This document shows, in pieces, positions 1 to 9,628 of a stretch of DNA of 64,000 bases (positions are counted from its first letter, which is position 1; each line of letters begins with the position of its first letter). Under the pieces are notes generated by a model, which had not been told where the DNA came from, made no database searches, and saw only the letters and a program-made list of their open reading frames with translations. Where the stretch lies: the NCBI GenBank assembly GCA_030142905.1, contig JASJOG010000502.1:62001-126000 (forward strand). Direction: 5' to 3'. This DNA is from Heliopora coerulea (Eukaryota > Cnidaria > Anthozoa > Scleralcyonacea > Helioporidae). The position numbers and the translations under genes were made by a program.

Positions 1-967
1 AGATTTAGTGCAAAATTTAGTTTGCTTTTATCTTGTACCATATGAAAATAGCCATTCAACACATATACTCAAAGTAGGTCTAGCTACGCTAATGCTACTG
101 AACTGCAAGTATAGGAGTTAGTCCCAGGCTTCGATAGACTAACTTTAACTCATGTGCATGAAACCACGTCCCTGCAACAAATGAAACCAATTTTACCGAA
201 AATTATAAATAAGATAGTCATATGTGATCTGAAGTGACATTTGTTAAGAATTTCTGAATGACGTAATCTATTGCACGTGTCAACTGTTACAAATAATGAG
301 CGCGTGCTCAGGTCAATTATTTTACGTCACGAAGACTTTTGACGGAAATGTTTTATGTTAAGAAGGCGTTAGTTTTGGAAGTGATTATAAATCTATTTGA
401 TATCTCATTGATTTGAAAATTTAAGTAAATCACATTCTGTACAGAAACAGTTTAACCATTGTTACGTTAACTCTCGAGAAGTCTTATAATGAGGCACTGA
501 TGTTCTAAATATTATAAGTCCTAAGATTTGACATGCTTTCTCTGAAAGTTTAATGACTGCAAAAATAAGAAAAGATAACATTTATATTTTCTGTTTGGCG
601 TTAAAATCTTTAGATTTACTGCAAAATTGAGTTTGTTTTTTTATCTAGAACCAAATAAAAATAGCCATCCAACACATTCCCAAAATGTTAACCTTCTTTC
701 TTTGACGTGTAGTGCCATTGGAACCATTAATATTTCCACAAAATTTCTAATGATCGTTTAATCTAATAAGCCTAAAAATGATTTCTACGCCCTTGGTACA
801 GGATAAAAGTTGTAACACTTTAGCTCCAAAGAATCAGATGACAAACTGTTGCTCAATAGAGGAGTTGTGTTAAGGTTTATACAATAGAACCAGCAGCCCC
901 AAGTTTAAATTTCATTCTTCATGTTATCTAAACCTTACATGAAAATCTAGCAAACGTTCTTCCGTTG
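1..967. repeat. Upstream copy of a 1-kb duplicated block (about 600-bp tandem unit)
   Basis: This stretch aligns along its whole length with 19364-20327, inside the kinase intron; shared runs include the segment around tgatctgaagtgacattt and the stretch ending in ctagcaaacgttcttcc. The block is itself internally repeated: bases 1-60 recur near 610-660, giving a unit of about 600 bp. The similarity stops at about 967, just before the candidate exon at 996. No open reading frame is conserved between copies, so I read it as non-coding repeat DNA. Confidence 0.8.
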
Positions 968-995
968 TCGGAATATTTTTTCTTGTAAATGTTAG

Positions 996-1129
996 GAACA
1001 AATTGAAGAATCTGGAAAGACGTTCTTTAAAGGAAGTTAAGATAGACGTACCTGGTACCAATGAAGATAGTCTTTCGCAACTATCAGTAATTTCTTGTCC
1101 TAACATCGGAGTTTTGGTGCACAAGTATG
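996..1129 (+). CDS. Candidate early exon of the kinase gene (unproven)
   Basis: A T-rich tract and TTAG acceptor end at 995, and a good donor (G|GTAAAG) follows 1129. Between them one frame is open and contains KIDVPGTNEDS and SVISCPNIGVLVHKYG. The exon would start in phase 2 and end in phase 1. The next supported exon (3222) begins with the third base of a codon, so the two do not join directly; either another exon lies between or this is not an exon. I do not recognise the protein segment. It lies in the right place and orientation to be the 5' part of the kinase gene. Confidence 0.35.
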
Positions 1130-2637
1130 GTAAAGGTATAAATTCTTTAAGAGAATTAAATTATTTTATATTACATGAGGTTTCAAGATGTGTCATATCA
1201 CCTGGGATTTCTACTATGGTCAGTATATACGTAATTCTATGCCAGCATAAAATTTGTATATTTAACTGACGTTTCGCAGCCAATCCTGAAATGTCTCTAG
1301 AGCTAAATATTATGTACAAGATGATCTCGACTTATATGCTTTACTGTATTATGAAATTTTTCATTGTTAAACACATAATAATTTTATAGAAACTCTTGAC
1401 TTTGGACATGTATAATTTCACTTTGTAACTTAGCAATGTAATTAATTAAAATTTTGGTTAATTTACAAACTAAAATAGGAATCCTTCACGTATTTTTTCT
1501 TATAAAAAATTTCAAAAATTCCTCTTTGCAGTGAATTAAGTTCGACGGCATTAGAAGATCCGAATCAGCACCGAGTTCTTTTTCCACGGACAATTGTCGA
1601 TTGAAAAGGTTAGTGAGTATTTTATCTTTGGTGACTCATTCAGACAAATGATAAATACCTATCAACCAAAAGCGAGTTTAGTTCGAGAAAGTATTTACCT
1701 GAAGTTTTAGTAAAGACCGAGCAACGAAAGAGCGAGGTCTGTGCAAAAATTCTCTAAGTCGTATACAAATGGAGAAAACGAGTTGAAAAAAGAACATTTT
1801 ATAAGCTATATTTGGCCATTTTTAACTGGACTTTCGTCGTAGCATCTTGCTGTTTACCTTACCTTATTAATTGTTCGTCCTGCTTCGTGTTTCCACCAGT
1901 TAAACATTCATTTATCTTGCTTTTATACAATTAACTTTGAACAAAAGCAGTAGATAGTTTTCCACCACACTTTATTATTTTGAATTTCTCATTTTAGATG
2001 CTTAGTTCTCCTTAAATTACAATAAAATCAGCTTGAAGATTTTCCTGCCTAAACTTACAGGTCTGGAAGAAAAAGCGTATCAGACCGGTCGGCCCAATGT
2101 CGTAAAATGTCGGACCGTTCGGCAACCAATCGGCGAGTGTAGCTTTCCGTACGTACCGAAAATCGAACTCAGCAATACAATAAAACAAAAATAAATGATA
2201 GCATAAATATGAATAACAACTCTTGAGAGGAGGGTTATATTAAGTCTTTGAACAAGTTAAAGTCCAACAAGTCTCTGTTGTCCGAATTTTAGTATCTTAA
2301 ATACCTTAAGTAACCTTCCTCCAACATTTGAGTACTAAAGGGTCAATGGTTAGATAACCTGGCAAGCATTTGCAAAATTGAAGATACGACTCCTAAGAAC
2401 CTAAGCAGTAAGATCCTGTTAAAACTAAGAGTCTGCACTGAGTGTTATAACCTCAAACACAAGAGCATCGCTTGAACCTTCGACCAGCTTATTCTCGCCG
2501 AAGTTATCTAAACCAGGTTTACCTTCAAATCCTATGTCTGATTCCAATGTACGAAGTCTTAATTACACTTAACATAAGGAATCTGAACGGATTATTTGAC
2601 GAACTGAAATAAACTGCCAAAGTCAACTAGAAAAGTT
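1130..2637. other. No gene seen (AT-rich, intron-like)
   Basis: No convincing coding region. A short segment at about 1531-1605 has an acceptor-like TTTGCAG and a donor-like AAAG|GTTAG with one open frame for 23 codons (ELSSTALEDPNQHR) that then hits TGA, so I do not call it an exon. Confidence 0.5.
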
Positions 2638-2870
2638 GACTACAACGAGATTCAAACTTGCATCTCTGGGTTACCGGACCACTGTTATACCAATTGAGCT
2701 ATAGAGTCAGCTGGAAACAGTATGCTCGTCTTATGCAATTTAAGTGCACGAACGAATTTCCGGACAACTTAACGCTTCTTAACGCTCGATATCCGTGAGG
2801 ATGTGCAACGTTTCGACTCTATTAGAATCATCATCGTGTTACCCTGAGGATGATTCTGAAAGAAGAAATT
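2638..2870 (-). mobile_element. tRNA-derived SINE, minus strand
   Basis: Read on the minus strand, a tRNA-like head shows an A box (TAGCTCAATTGG) and a B box (GTTTGAATCTC) at spacing typical of a pol III promoter. The adjacent body ends in a GAGGATGATTCTGA motif that recurs in the different tRNA-like repeat at about 16282-16420. The tRNA fold is imperfect, so this is a retroposon rather than a tRNA gene. Confidence 0.6.
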
Positions 2871-3221
2871 TGGTAGAAGCACTAGAGGACATATTTTACT
2901 GGAGGATGGTTTGGAAATAGGTTAATCAGAGAACAAAGATCTTAATGTTGTATTGGTTTATTTCTTAATTGCTAAAGCTGATTTACACAATGATGATTTG
3001 AAATGCAAAGAATCTTCCACAAATGATTGACTCGTTTTCATCACTTGTAGAATACATTTTGCATTTCATATTGTTACTTAAAAACAGTTTTGAGTAACTA
3101 CACCTTGAAAGTAATCTGAACTAGTACGCCCTTCTTGCTTTCATATCGGAATGGTTTTTATCGACTTATTTCTGATATCTCTGAACAATTAAAAGTAATC
3201 TTTTTATCATAAAATCTACAG

Positions 3222-3364
3222 CCAAAATGCGCCCAACCAAGAGAAACAACCTTCAGCAGTCGAACAAGCTGATACCGAAAACATCTTAGAAATAATTGGT
3301 GGAGGAAAAGAAGTTTGTATTGATGGCGAAGAGCTGATTGAAGTTGTTGATTTGAGGCCAAATG
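3222..3364 (+). CDS. Kinase gene exon: acidic N-terminal region
   Basis: The acceptor is CTACAG|C at 3220-3221 and the donor is ATG|GTAAGA at 3365. The frame is open and reads NAPNQEKQPSAVEQ, then NILEIIGGGKEVCIDGEE and LIEVVDLRPNG. It ends one base into a Gly codon that is completed exactly by the exon starting at 4988 (G|GT, then CCA), which is strong evidence that the two are spliced together. The segment is acidic and precedes the glycine-rich loop, so it should lie N-terminal to the kinase domain. I do not recognise a domain in it. The true start codon is not identified. Confidence 0.7.
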
Positions 3365-4016
3365 GTAAGATTTCATAAACATCTACGTTCAATTCCAACC
3401 ATTGTGTGAACCAAGTTATTTTCATTCACTCATCAGCGAGATCAATGGTCAATCCGACTGCTATGTTTAATCAATCAAAACGCTTCCTACAAGATTCATT
3501 TGTGATTAGCTGGTGAGGTCACATGCTTTGCCCGACCAAGATGTTTCCACGAAAACGAAGGCCTATTTCCTTCTGACTCAATAAACGACCGGGTATATTT
3601 GTGATAGAAAATCTGACCTGATATCTAGTCGAAGAAATCAGATATCTTCGTTTGCAAGAAGTTATTTTGAATGTAATATTACTTGGATATGGTAAATCTC
3701 TACCTTTGTATAACTTTACAGTCATCCTCAATATCGTGTGCTAAATATCTACCCCTAGCATGGAATCCATCTTACAGCAGTGTTTTACAAGGTGCCAGAG
3801 AAGGAGTACAAAATCTACACTTTTTTCGCTCTAAGCAAATTAGCAATATTGCAACCTCAAGATCTTTTCATGGATAACAGGCTCCATTCAAAGGCGTCTG
3901 AACGACACTAAAACTGGGGGCCCCTGTGAGATCCCAATCTTTGCATGGATATGTGTGATAGTGTGCTCCAAATTTAAAAACCCCAATGGCCAATTGCCTT
4001 CGTTATGCAACCGTTG
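3365..4016. other. Intron DNA, no gene seen
   Basis: First part of the intron between kinase exons 3222-3364 and 4988-5096. I see no convincing coding region; the short open frames here lack domain or splice support. Confidence 0.6.
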
Positions 4017-4310
4017 TGGCAAGAAGATATACCTGAGAAGGAGGTTTGGGATTAGGGTTAGGTATAGGATTAGGGTAAGGGTTAGGGTTGGGGGTAGGGG
4101 TAGGCTTAGGTGTAGGGATAGGGGTAGGTTTAGGGTTAGGGTTAGGGCAAGGGTTAGGATTAGGGTAAGGGTTAGGGTTAGTGTTAGGGTTAGGGTTAGC
4201 GCTTGGGCTAGAACTAACTCTAAACTTAAACCCAATCCTAACCCTAATCCTAACCTATCCTAACCCTGATCCTAATGCTACTCCTCCTTCTCAGCTATAC
4301 CTTCTGGCCA
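4017..4310. repeat. TIR-flanked degenerate TTAGGG array turning into CCCTAA
   Basis: From about 4048 to 4204 the sequence is a degenerate TTAGGG array; from about 4230 to 4275 it is the complement, CCTAACC-type. The whole is bracketed by a 28-bp imperfect inverted repeat: 4017-4044 (starting TGGCAAGAAG) and 4283-4310 (ending CTTCTGGCCA) pair with three mismatches, including the shared core TGAGAAGGAGG. It lies in the intron between kinase exons 3222-3364 and 4988-5096. The array order is the one seen at head-to-head telomere fusions, but the flanking TIRs make a MITE or amplified palindrome the simpler reading. Confidence 0.8.
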
Positions 4311-4987
4311 TGATCATTACAAAAGTGTCAGAAACATTAGCCTGAATTTTTTTCGAAATCGAGTTTGTGATTTACTAAAGGTTCTTAGAAAAAAACAATC
4401 TTTAATTCAACAACGATCTCATTAGGCAACCAAAAGTTTGAAGTTTTATTTCTATCCAGTTAAAAAGTGGGAAGGACCTAACATACTCCAGCCCTCTCAC
4501 CAAAAAAGAGGAGGTCAAGCTGTCCCACGACCCTCATTTCTGACCCCTCTGGCTCCATTACTTACCTCCCTGAATGCTAACTGGAACTTAAAACGTGAAA
4601 TACGAGATAATACTGCAGAGTACAATACTGAAAATGGATAGCTCTCAACTCAATATTTTACCCTTATGAACTGGTATCCCGCTTCTTCCTTCTTATCCTA
4701 AATCAAGACATATCAAGCTGAATGAGCCAAAACCACCTTAGAGATATTTCACAACATTTCTGCTCACATATAATTCTTCAAGTCTATCCATTAGAAAGTT
4801 TGTTTAAAGAATATTTATACTCTCCATGTTCCACTAAGTTCAGGAAGTTCCCCAAACACAATCAAACATGGTGCCATGAGTAATTCTATTTCACGTTTTA
4901 GGTCGAGCTGCAGTCTTTAGATTTGTGGTCATCATGCTTTGCTAGATCGGACATCTTTAAGGAATATTTTTATTTCTCTTTTTCTAG
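4311..4987. other. Intron DNA, no gene seen
   Basis: Remainder of the intron up to the acceptor at 4987. No coding region or recognised repeat. Confidence 0.6.
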
Positions 4988-5096
4988 GTCCAATATATTA
5001 CTGCTGCAAGAATGGTGAAATTGGTAAAGGAAGTTATGCCACTGTTTACAAAGGCTACTCTATCAACAATAACGAGAAATTACCAGCAAGTGCAAC
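4988..5096 (+). CDS. Kinase gene exon: glycine-rich loop
   Basis: The acceptor is TTTCTAG at 4981-4987 and the donor is AAC|GTAACC at 5097. The exon encodes PIYYCCKNGEIGKGSYATVY followed by KGYSINNNEKLP. GKGSYATVYKG is the nucleotide-binding P-loop (GxGxxxxV) of a eukaryotic protein kinase, directly upstream of the VAIK exon at 7248. It joins the preceding exon in phase. Downstream it ends two bases into a codon, whereas the VAIK exon starts at a codon boundary, so direct splicing to 7248 would shift the frame. A missed micro-exon, an altered splice site or gene decay could explain this. Confidence 0.85.
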
Positions 5097-5162
5097 GTAA
5101 CCAATAAGTAGTTATTTGTCAAACAATGCCATATAATTACATACTCATGTACATAAAGGTTT

Positions 5163-5166
<4 letters not shown>

Positions 5167-5202
<36 letters not shown>
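5167..5202. repeat. (TA)n microsatellite
   Basis: Pure TA dinucleotide run in the kinase intron. It is followed at 5290-5345 by short GATA repeats. Confidence 0.95.
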
Positions 5203-5205
<3 letters not shown>

Positions 5206-5438
5206 ATGATTTTTTTTGTTCTCCGGATTTGTGTTTAACTGTGTCGAGCTTTCGACTTGGTCCTTCAAGTCTTCGTCAGGTTATAGTGAGGTATTTGCAC
5301 GTAGATAGATAGATAGGTATTTGCACATAGATAGATAGATATATGTAAATATTTACATATATATAATACAATAGAGCAAGAGAGTTTCTCTATTGACTTT
5401 ATGTAGAGTGCTCAATATCTTATAAGATAGAGCAGATA

Positions 5439-6641
5439 CAGTGCGATCTCTATTAAGCGGCCACCTATTAAGCGGCCACCCTCCATTAAACGGCCACTTT
5501 CTAAAGTCCCGAATTATTTATCACTAAAATGCTGTATTTGATATCTCTATTCAACGGCCACCTCCATTAAACGGCCGCGGCCACCTTTTCGTTGTTGCAA
5601 GGTCATTATTTATTGCTTTTTTACCTCTATTAAGCGGCCAGCAAATTATCGTTTCAAGCGAAATAGTGACAGGAAGACGGCAATAAGAATAGGTGATAAC
5701 TGATAACGACAAGAACTGCAATTTAATCTCCATTGTAATGACAAGTCACAAGCCGCAAAATGTATACACGTGGAAATCTTTCACATCCGGTACTGAAAGC
5801 ACCCACTGTTCTGTGGCACGAAAAACTACTGTATTGCAAGTCTATAAAAATCATTGCTGCTCAAGTTTCGTTTTAAGCCATCGAATGGAGAACTTGTCTC
5901 CTGTGAAACAATACTCGCATGGGAGTTTTAAACCGTAGCTGCCCCTCTGTTTACACGCTTGCCTTTCACAACGGCTCTTCCCTTGTTTGTCGCTTTCTTG
6001 AGAAATTCTGTAAGCCATAAGGCCATCAGCTTAGGAACATGTCCAAGAACTGTTTCATCATTTATTTCATTCTCGTGGATTTGTGTGTCTGGCTCTTTAT
6101 GAACTGCATTCCTCCTGGACCTACCACGTTCCCTTTCCCGGACAATTGCGACAGCGTTGGAATCAACCGTGTTAAGTGGCTCTCGCTTTAGTTCATATTC
6201 ATCACCGATCTCCGGTGCCCAGATCTCTTGATATTCATGGTACCCTCTTATGAAAGACTTCACCCGTAGTACAGTTTCGCTTGTTGTTGACTCTTTTGGG
6301 GAAGCAAATGACTTGATCTTCTCTTTACAACTTCGCACTCCACGACGTCAAACAGCATTGATTATTTTAAGTAAATCGTCCGTCAAAGGCTTTGAACTAC
6401 AATAGATTTTACAATGACTGTTGGTGTAAAAAAAAGGTCTAAGTTTTGTTTCATGGATTTTTTTGAATGTATCTTCACGTATTTAACTCTTTTCAAAAAG
6501 CATTTTGCTATATAGAGTCAATAAATCATGTCGACCGCCATTTCTGTCCGATTTATATTTTACCTCTATTAAGTGGCCAACCTCTATTAAGCGGCCACTT
6601 TTCAAAGTCCCGAAGGTGGCCGCTTAATAGAGGTCGCACTG
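5439..6641. mobile_element. pogo/Tigger-like element A with HIRAN-like gene and no transposase
   Basis: Terminal inverted repeats begin CAGTGCGATCTCTATTAAG at 5439 and end as its near complement at 6641, flanked on both sides by TA (5437-5438 and 6642-6643), as expected for Tc1/mariner/pogo insertion. The subterminal regions carry about eight copies of a TTAAGCGGCCAC-type motif in both orientations, which also forms the inner part of the TIR. No transposase reading frame is visible; the only gene is the HIRAN-like ORF on the minus strand. The element lies in the intron between kinase exons 4988-5096 and 7248-7295. At 1.2 kb it is a deletion derivative or non-autonomous family. Confidence 0.85.
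5851..6338 (-). pseudogene. HIRAN-domain-like protein of pogo element A (one frameshift)
   Basis: On the minus strand the protein contains VKSFIRGYHEYQEIW, GDEYELKREPLN, DSNAVAIV, then VLGHVPKLMALWLTEFLKK and KGKRVNRG. This is the layout of the HIRAN domain (Gly-Tyr strand, L-REP-N turn, D-NA-V strand, V-GHVPK helix), known from HLTF/Rad5 as a binder of free 3' DNA ends. A one-base shift near 5945 ends the frame, but the other frame continues as GLKLPCEY and FSIRWLKTKL to a stop at 5851, matching the end of the homologous protein in element B (31257-31744). No ATG opens the frame at 6338, so the start is unclear. The function inside a transposon is unknown. Confidence 0.7.
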
Positions 6642-6699
6642 TAGAGGTCATAACCGTGTAGGGCCTTTATATTTGAGAAAGACACATGTGACTTTATAT

Positions 6700-6858
6700 T
6701 TGAAAAAGAAGTTAATTTTTTCGGCTTAGAAAACATAAATATCCAAACTTCCTTCGCAAATTAGCGTATTAGGAGGTTCATTTTAGAAGACACTAAAAAA
6801 CACGCAGTACGTGCTTTATTGAATCTAAAACACTCAGCTATAACCGCCTGTTATAAAT

Positions 6859-6860
<2 letters not shown>
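6700..6860 (-). repeat. Copy of a 150-200 bp repeat associated with the ribozyme block
   Basis: In reverse orientation this matches units at 27427-27630, 28315-28520 and 41566-41720. Shared landmarks are TTAGCGTATTA and a tail like GCTTTAT-GAATCTAAAACAC. At 27.4 and 28.3 kb the unit flanks the hammerhead block as direct repeats; here it lies on one side only and inverted. Confidence 0.65.
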
Positions 6861-6863
<3 letters not shown>

Positions 6864-6937
<74 letters not shown>

Positions 6938-6960
6938 ATTTTTTTTTTTTTTTTTATATA
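6864..6960. repeat. (TA)n microsatellite with T run
   Basis: Nearly pure TA repeats with an internal T tract at about 6940-6955, directly before the ribozyme-bearing block. The open frame across it (poly Tyr-Ile) is an artefact of the repeat. Confidence 0.95.
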
Positions 6961-6972
6961 TATATGAAGTTA

Positions 6973-7194
6973 TATATCCCTCTATGGCCTCTTGGTTCAT
7001 ATTGAGTACTCTACAGGATGAGTCATGCCGCTAGCAAATTTGCGCACGCTCACTAGTCTCTAGTTAGAGCACTCTGGCATGGCTTAGATGTACCACAAGT
7101 GTGGGACATTTGAGTTGCCTATATAATATAAGGCTTCTCCATCCTGCTCGTCAGCACTACACTGATGAGGCCCAGTAGGCCGTACAAATGTAGT
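6973..7194 (+). repeat. Hammerhead-ribozyme repeat block, copy 1 (ribozyme inactivated)
   Basis: This block aligns closely with 27750-27973. Its 3' end holds the 5' half of a hammerhead: stem I strand ACTACA at 7156-7161, core CTGATGA at 7162-7168 and stem II GGCC/GGCC at 7169-7172 and 7178-7181. The next bases should be GAAA plus stem III and the GTC cleavage triplet; instead GTACAAA (7182-7188) leads straight into the stem I partner TGTAGT (7189-7194). The catalytic 3' half is therefore missing and this copy cannot self-cleave by the usual mechanism. Confidence 0.8.
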
Positions 7195-7247
7195 ACAAAT
7201 ACATTTGTACGTGTAATATTTAATAAATTCTACTTTTTTGCCAATAG

Positions 7248-7295
7248 GTTGCCATAAAGGTGTTGAAGTTTAAGGACGTGCACACTTATCTGAAG
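7248..7295 (+). CDS. Kinase gene exon: VAIK lysine strand
   Basis: A T-rich tract and CCAATAG acceptor end at 7247; the donor is AAG|GTAACA at 7296. The 48-bp exon encodes VAIKVLKFKDVHTYLK, which contains the VAIK lysine that positions ATP in protein kinases. It joins the next exon (8374) in phase 0 to give TYLK-DKQFGLVPAEV. It starts at a codon boundary while the upstream P-loop exon ends in phase 2, the only phase clash in the gene. The hammerhead repeat copy 1 ends only about 50 bp upstream, so that insertion may have changed the original acceptor. Confidence 0.85.
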
Positions 7296-8373
7296 GTAAC
7301 ACTTTGAAGATCTAATGTTTCATCGCCACTCTCTACTCTCTTCCTCTAATAGAACTTATTTAAAGTATTTTAGAAGAAATATTTCAAGGTCAAAAACATC
7401 ATGTTACCTTACGCAAGAAATAATCACAAAAACTGACTAGGAACAGTTTACTTTTAGGTTAGACATGAAGAGTCTACTATATTTCTTTGCTAAATTAAAC
7501 ACAAGTACTTGTAGTTTAAACAGTATATAAATGCAGTATCATCAGTGACAACTTCCCAACAAATTGTTGAATTTTCCCTAACTGTGGAGATAATATTCTC
7601 CGACGGGGACTGTAGCTCCCTCTGCCCACCTCGGGCGCCACCTGTCTTAGAATGTTAATTAGCCAAACTGCAAAAATGTAAAACTTTATTCCATATTCGC
7701 TTGACGCTTTCCTAATGTTTTCAAGAACATTTCCAAAGCTCCTTTAGGATTTGACCAATTTTCCCCCAAAGAGTTTCTAACTTTCTGCTTAAAGTCTTTC
7801 AATGCGAAAGCTCTTTTCATGACGTGTTAAATTGTCTGACGTTAGTCAGAGTAAAATAACACAAGTCTTATTGGGCTAGGAAAGAGTTAACTTAACCAAA
7901 GAATAAACACTAAAGACGCGGTCAGACAGTTGATTTCCACCTTTTGTGTTTATATTCCTTTAGAACTGAAAGTCGTGAAGTTGTAATATTTCCAAAGCTT
8001 CCAGGAAATTAATAATGAAGTATTCTTGTTTTCTTAAGAGTCATGTAATCAATGTTCCGACAAAGTTGCTGACTCAAAGATGAAACACATAACGTAGTTT
8101 CCGAATAAGTATTGTAAAAGAGGTATCCTTTTCTTATCACTAGTTATTCATGGTTAAATGATTGGTTACACGTCAAGTTTAGCCCAGTAGTCTGACTTAA
8201 TCTGCCTTTTAATGTACGCGCATGCGTTTTATAGCCGGATATTTTATAGCATGCGCTTGAATCGAACCTTTATAATTTTGCTCTGCCTAACGTTAGACGA
8301 CTCATATCGTCAAGATGAGGCTTCACCAACTACATAGAGTAAACCATTTATAGACAGTTTGTTTTTTATTTAG
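7296..8373. other. Intron DNA, no gene seen
   Basis: Intron between kinase exons at 7248-7295 and 8374-8791. No coding region or recognised repeat. Confidence 0.7.
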
Positions 8374-8791
8374 GATAAACAGTTTGGCCTGGTTCCTGCT
8401 GAAGTTTATTTCATGCGTAAGATCCAGGATCATCCAGCAGCTATCAAATTTTTCCACTACCATAAATTGTCAGAGGATAACTTTATTATAATAACTGAAA
8501 GACCAGTGAACTTAAAGGATCTGCTTGAGCTAGCTTGTGACTCACAAGCTAGCTCACGCAGATCCTTAGAGTTCAGTTGTGACGACCTGTTGCCACTTTC
8601 AGAAGAGCAAGAGAGAGGAATTGTACGTCGAGTAGCGAGCGTACTTAAAGCCATGGAAAAGAAAGGATTTGTACACCGAGATGTTAAATTAGATAACATT
8701 TTGTACGATTATGATAGCCATGATGTCAAAGTGATTGACTTTGGGATGGTAAGGAAATTCAAACCTTTGCAACGATTCTACGAAAAAGTTG
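8374..8791 (+). CDS. Kinase gene exon: helix C to activation segment (PIM-like)
   Basis: The acceptor is TTATTTAG at 8366-8373 and the donor is TTG|GTAAGT at 8792. This is the main catalytic exon (139 codons plus one base). It encodes the helix-C glutamate region (VPAEVYFMRKI), the hinge (FIIITERP), the catalytic loop FVHRDVKLDNILYD, and VKVIDFGMVRKF with the DFG metal-binding motif. The ERP hinge and overall spacing resemble PIM kinases, but between the hinge and helix E there is an insertion of roughly 17 residues that coincides with a DNA palindrome at 8507-8575. Key catalytic residues (HRD Asp, Asn, DFG Asp) are present. The trailing G is completed by the exon at 28795 to read KVGTPINWPPEY. 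Confidence 0.95.
8507..8575. repeat. 69-bp palindrome inside the kinase coding exon
   Basis: Bases 8507-8540 and 8542-8575 are inverted copies of each other, 34-nt arms with three mismatches around a single central C at 8541; the core is GAGCTAGCTTGTGA-C-TCACAAGCTAGCTC. It stays in frame (DLLELACDSQASSRRSLEF) and adds a segment absent from typical PIM kinases. It looks like an inverted duplication of the preceding coding bases. Confidence 0.9.
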
Positions 8792-9609
8792 GTAAGTATG
8801 TTTGATAAATTTTAAAAGTGGCTGTTCACGGTGATATCTTAATGGCAGAAACTCAAACCTTTCAAAAATTTAGAGTGCTTGACGCATGTGGTGGGAACTG
8901 TTTGGTGAGCTGCAAATTAATATTTTACAGTACAAACTTATCATTTTGCATATATTTTCATGAAAAATACGGTATTGGAAAACAATTTCCACTTTACCTT
9001 CCTTGGTAAAATTTTCATCTCTTATTTCAATACCTTAGAAAAAAATTTTATAACATATTTCCTCCATTTACAGAAAAAAATACTATATATGTAGCTCTTA
9101 AGCACGTAAATAAAGCCTCTAGTTTTGCTTAGCTGAGAAAGTTATTTAAAAAAGTAATCTTAAAATAGTTATGATGGCTTCAAAGCGTTTTATCATTATA
9201 CAGCTTTGAATATGCTTATAATATGCATTCTGCCATATTACAAAGAAACACCTGCAACCTTTATGAAAGCTTAAGAAAAACTATCATGATTTATATTTTG
9301 AAAATTTCATTTGGAAACACGAAACCTTGTCTGAATATTTTCAGCCTGCAACTCAATTTTTAAGATTCGAAACACGCTAAGATTTCTATGGTTAAAATGA
9401 TGCAAACATTTTATGAAAAGGAATACAAGTGGTAAAGTGCTGATAGAAACAATCAAGCTTTTGTAATTTTTATTCTTTAGTACTTGGAATTTCTTTCTTG
9501 ATTTATTTTAATTATAATTTATTTCGAAAAGTTTTTAAACAGATTTAGCTTATCTTTTATTGTTTTTCTATAAATTATCACGTTTTTAAAAATTGTATTT
9601 GTTAATGTA
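8792..9609. other. Start of the 20-kb kinase intron, no gene seen
   Basis: AT-rich sequence with no domain-bearing ORF. The bases at 9610-9660 match 27574-27630, the flank of the ribozyme repeat. Confidence 0.6.
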
Positions 9610-9628
9610 TCACATTTAAAGACACAAA

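Noticed and set aside
1531..1605. Extra kinase exon between 996-1129 and 3222
   Set aside because: Splice-like signals exist but the best frame ends in TGA before the donor and the phases do not match the neighbours.
3888..4263. Leu/Thr-rich and Arg/Val-rich ORFs on the two strands
   Set aside because: They are translations of the TTAGGG array, an artefact of a 6-bp repeat with no stops.
4048..4275. Ancient chromosome end fusion
   Set aside because: Array order fits, but the array is bracketed by 28-bp TIRs and is highly degenerate; a MITE or palindrome explains it more simply. Kept only as an alternative.
6819..7034. Tyr-Ile repeat ORFs here and at 27610-28144
   Set aside because: Produced by TA and CATA microsatellites.
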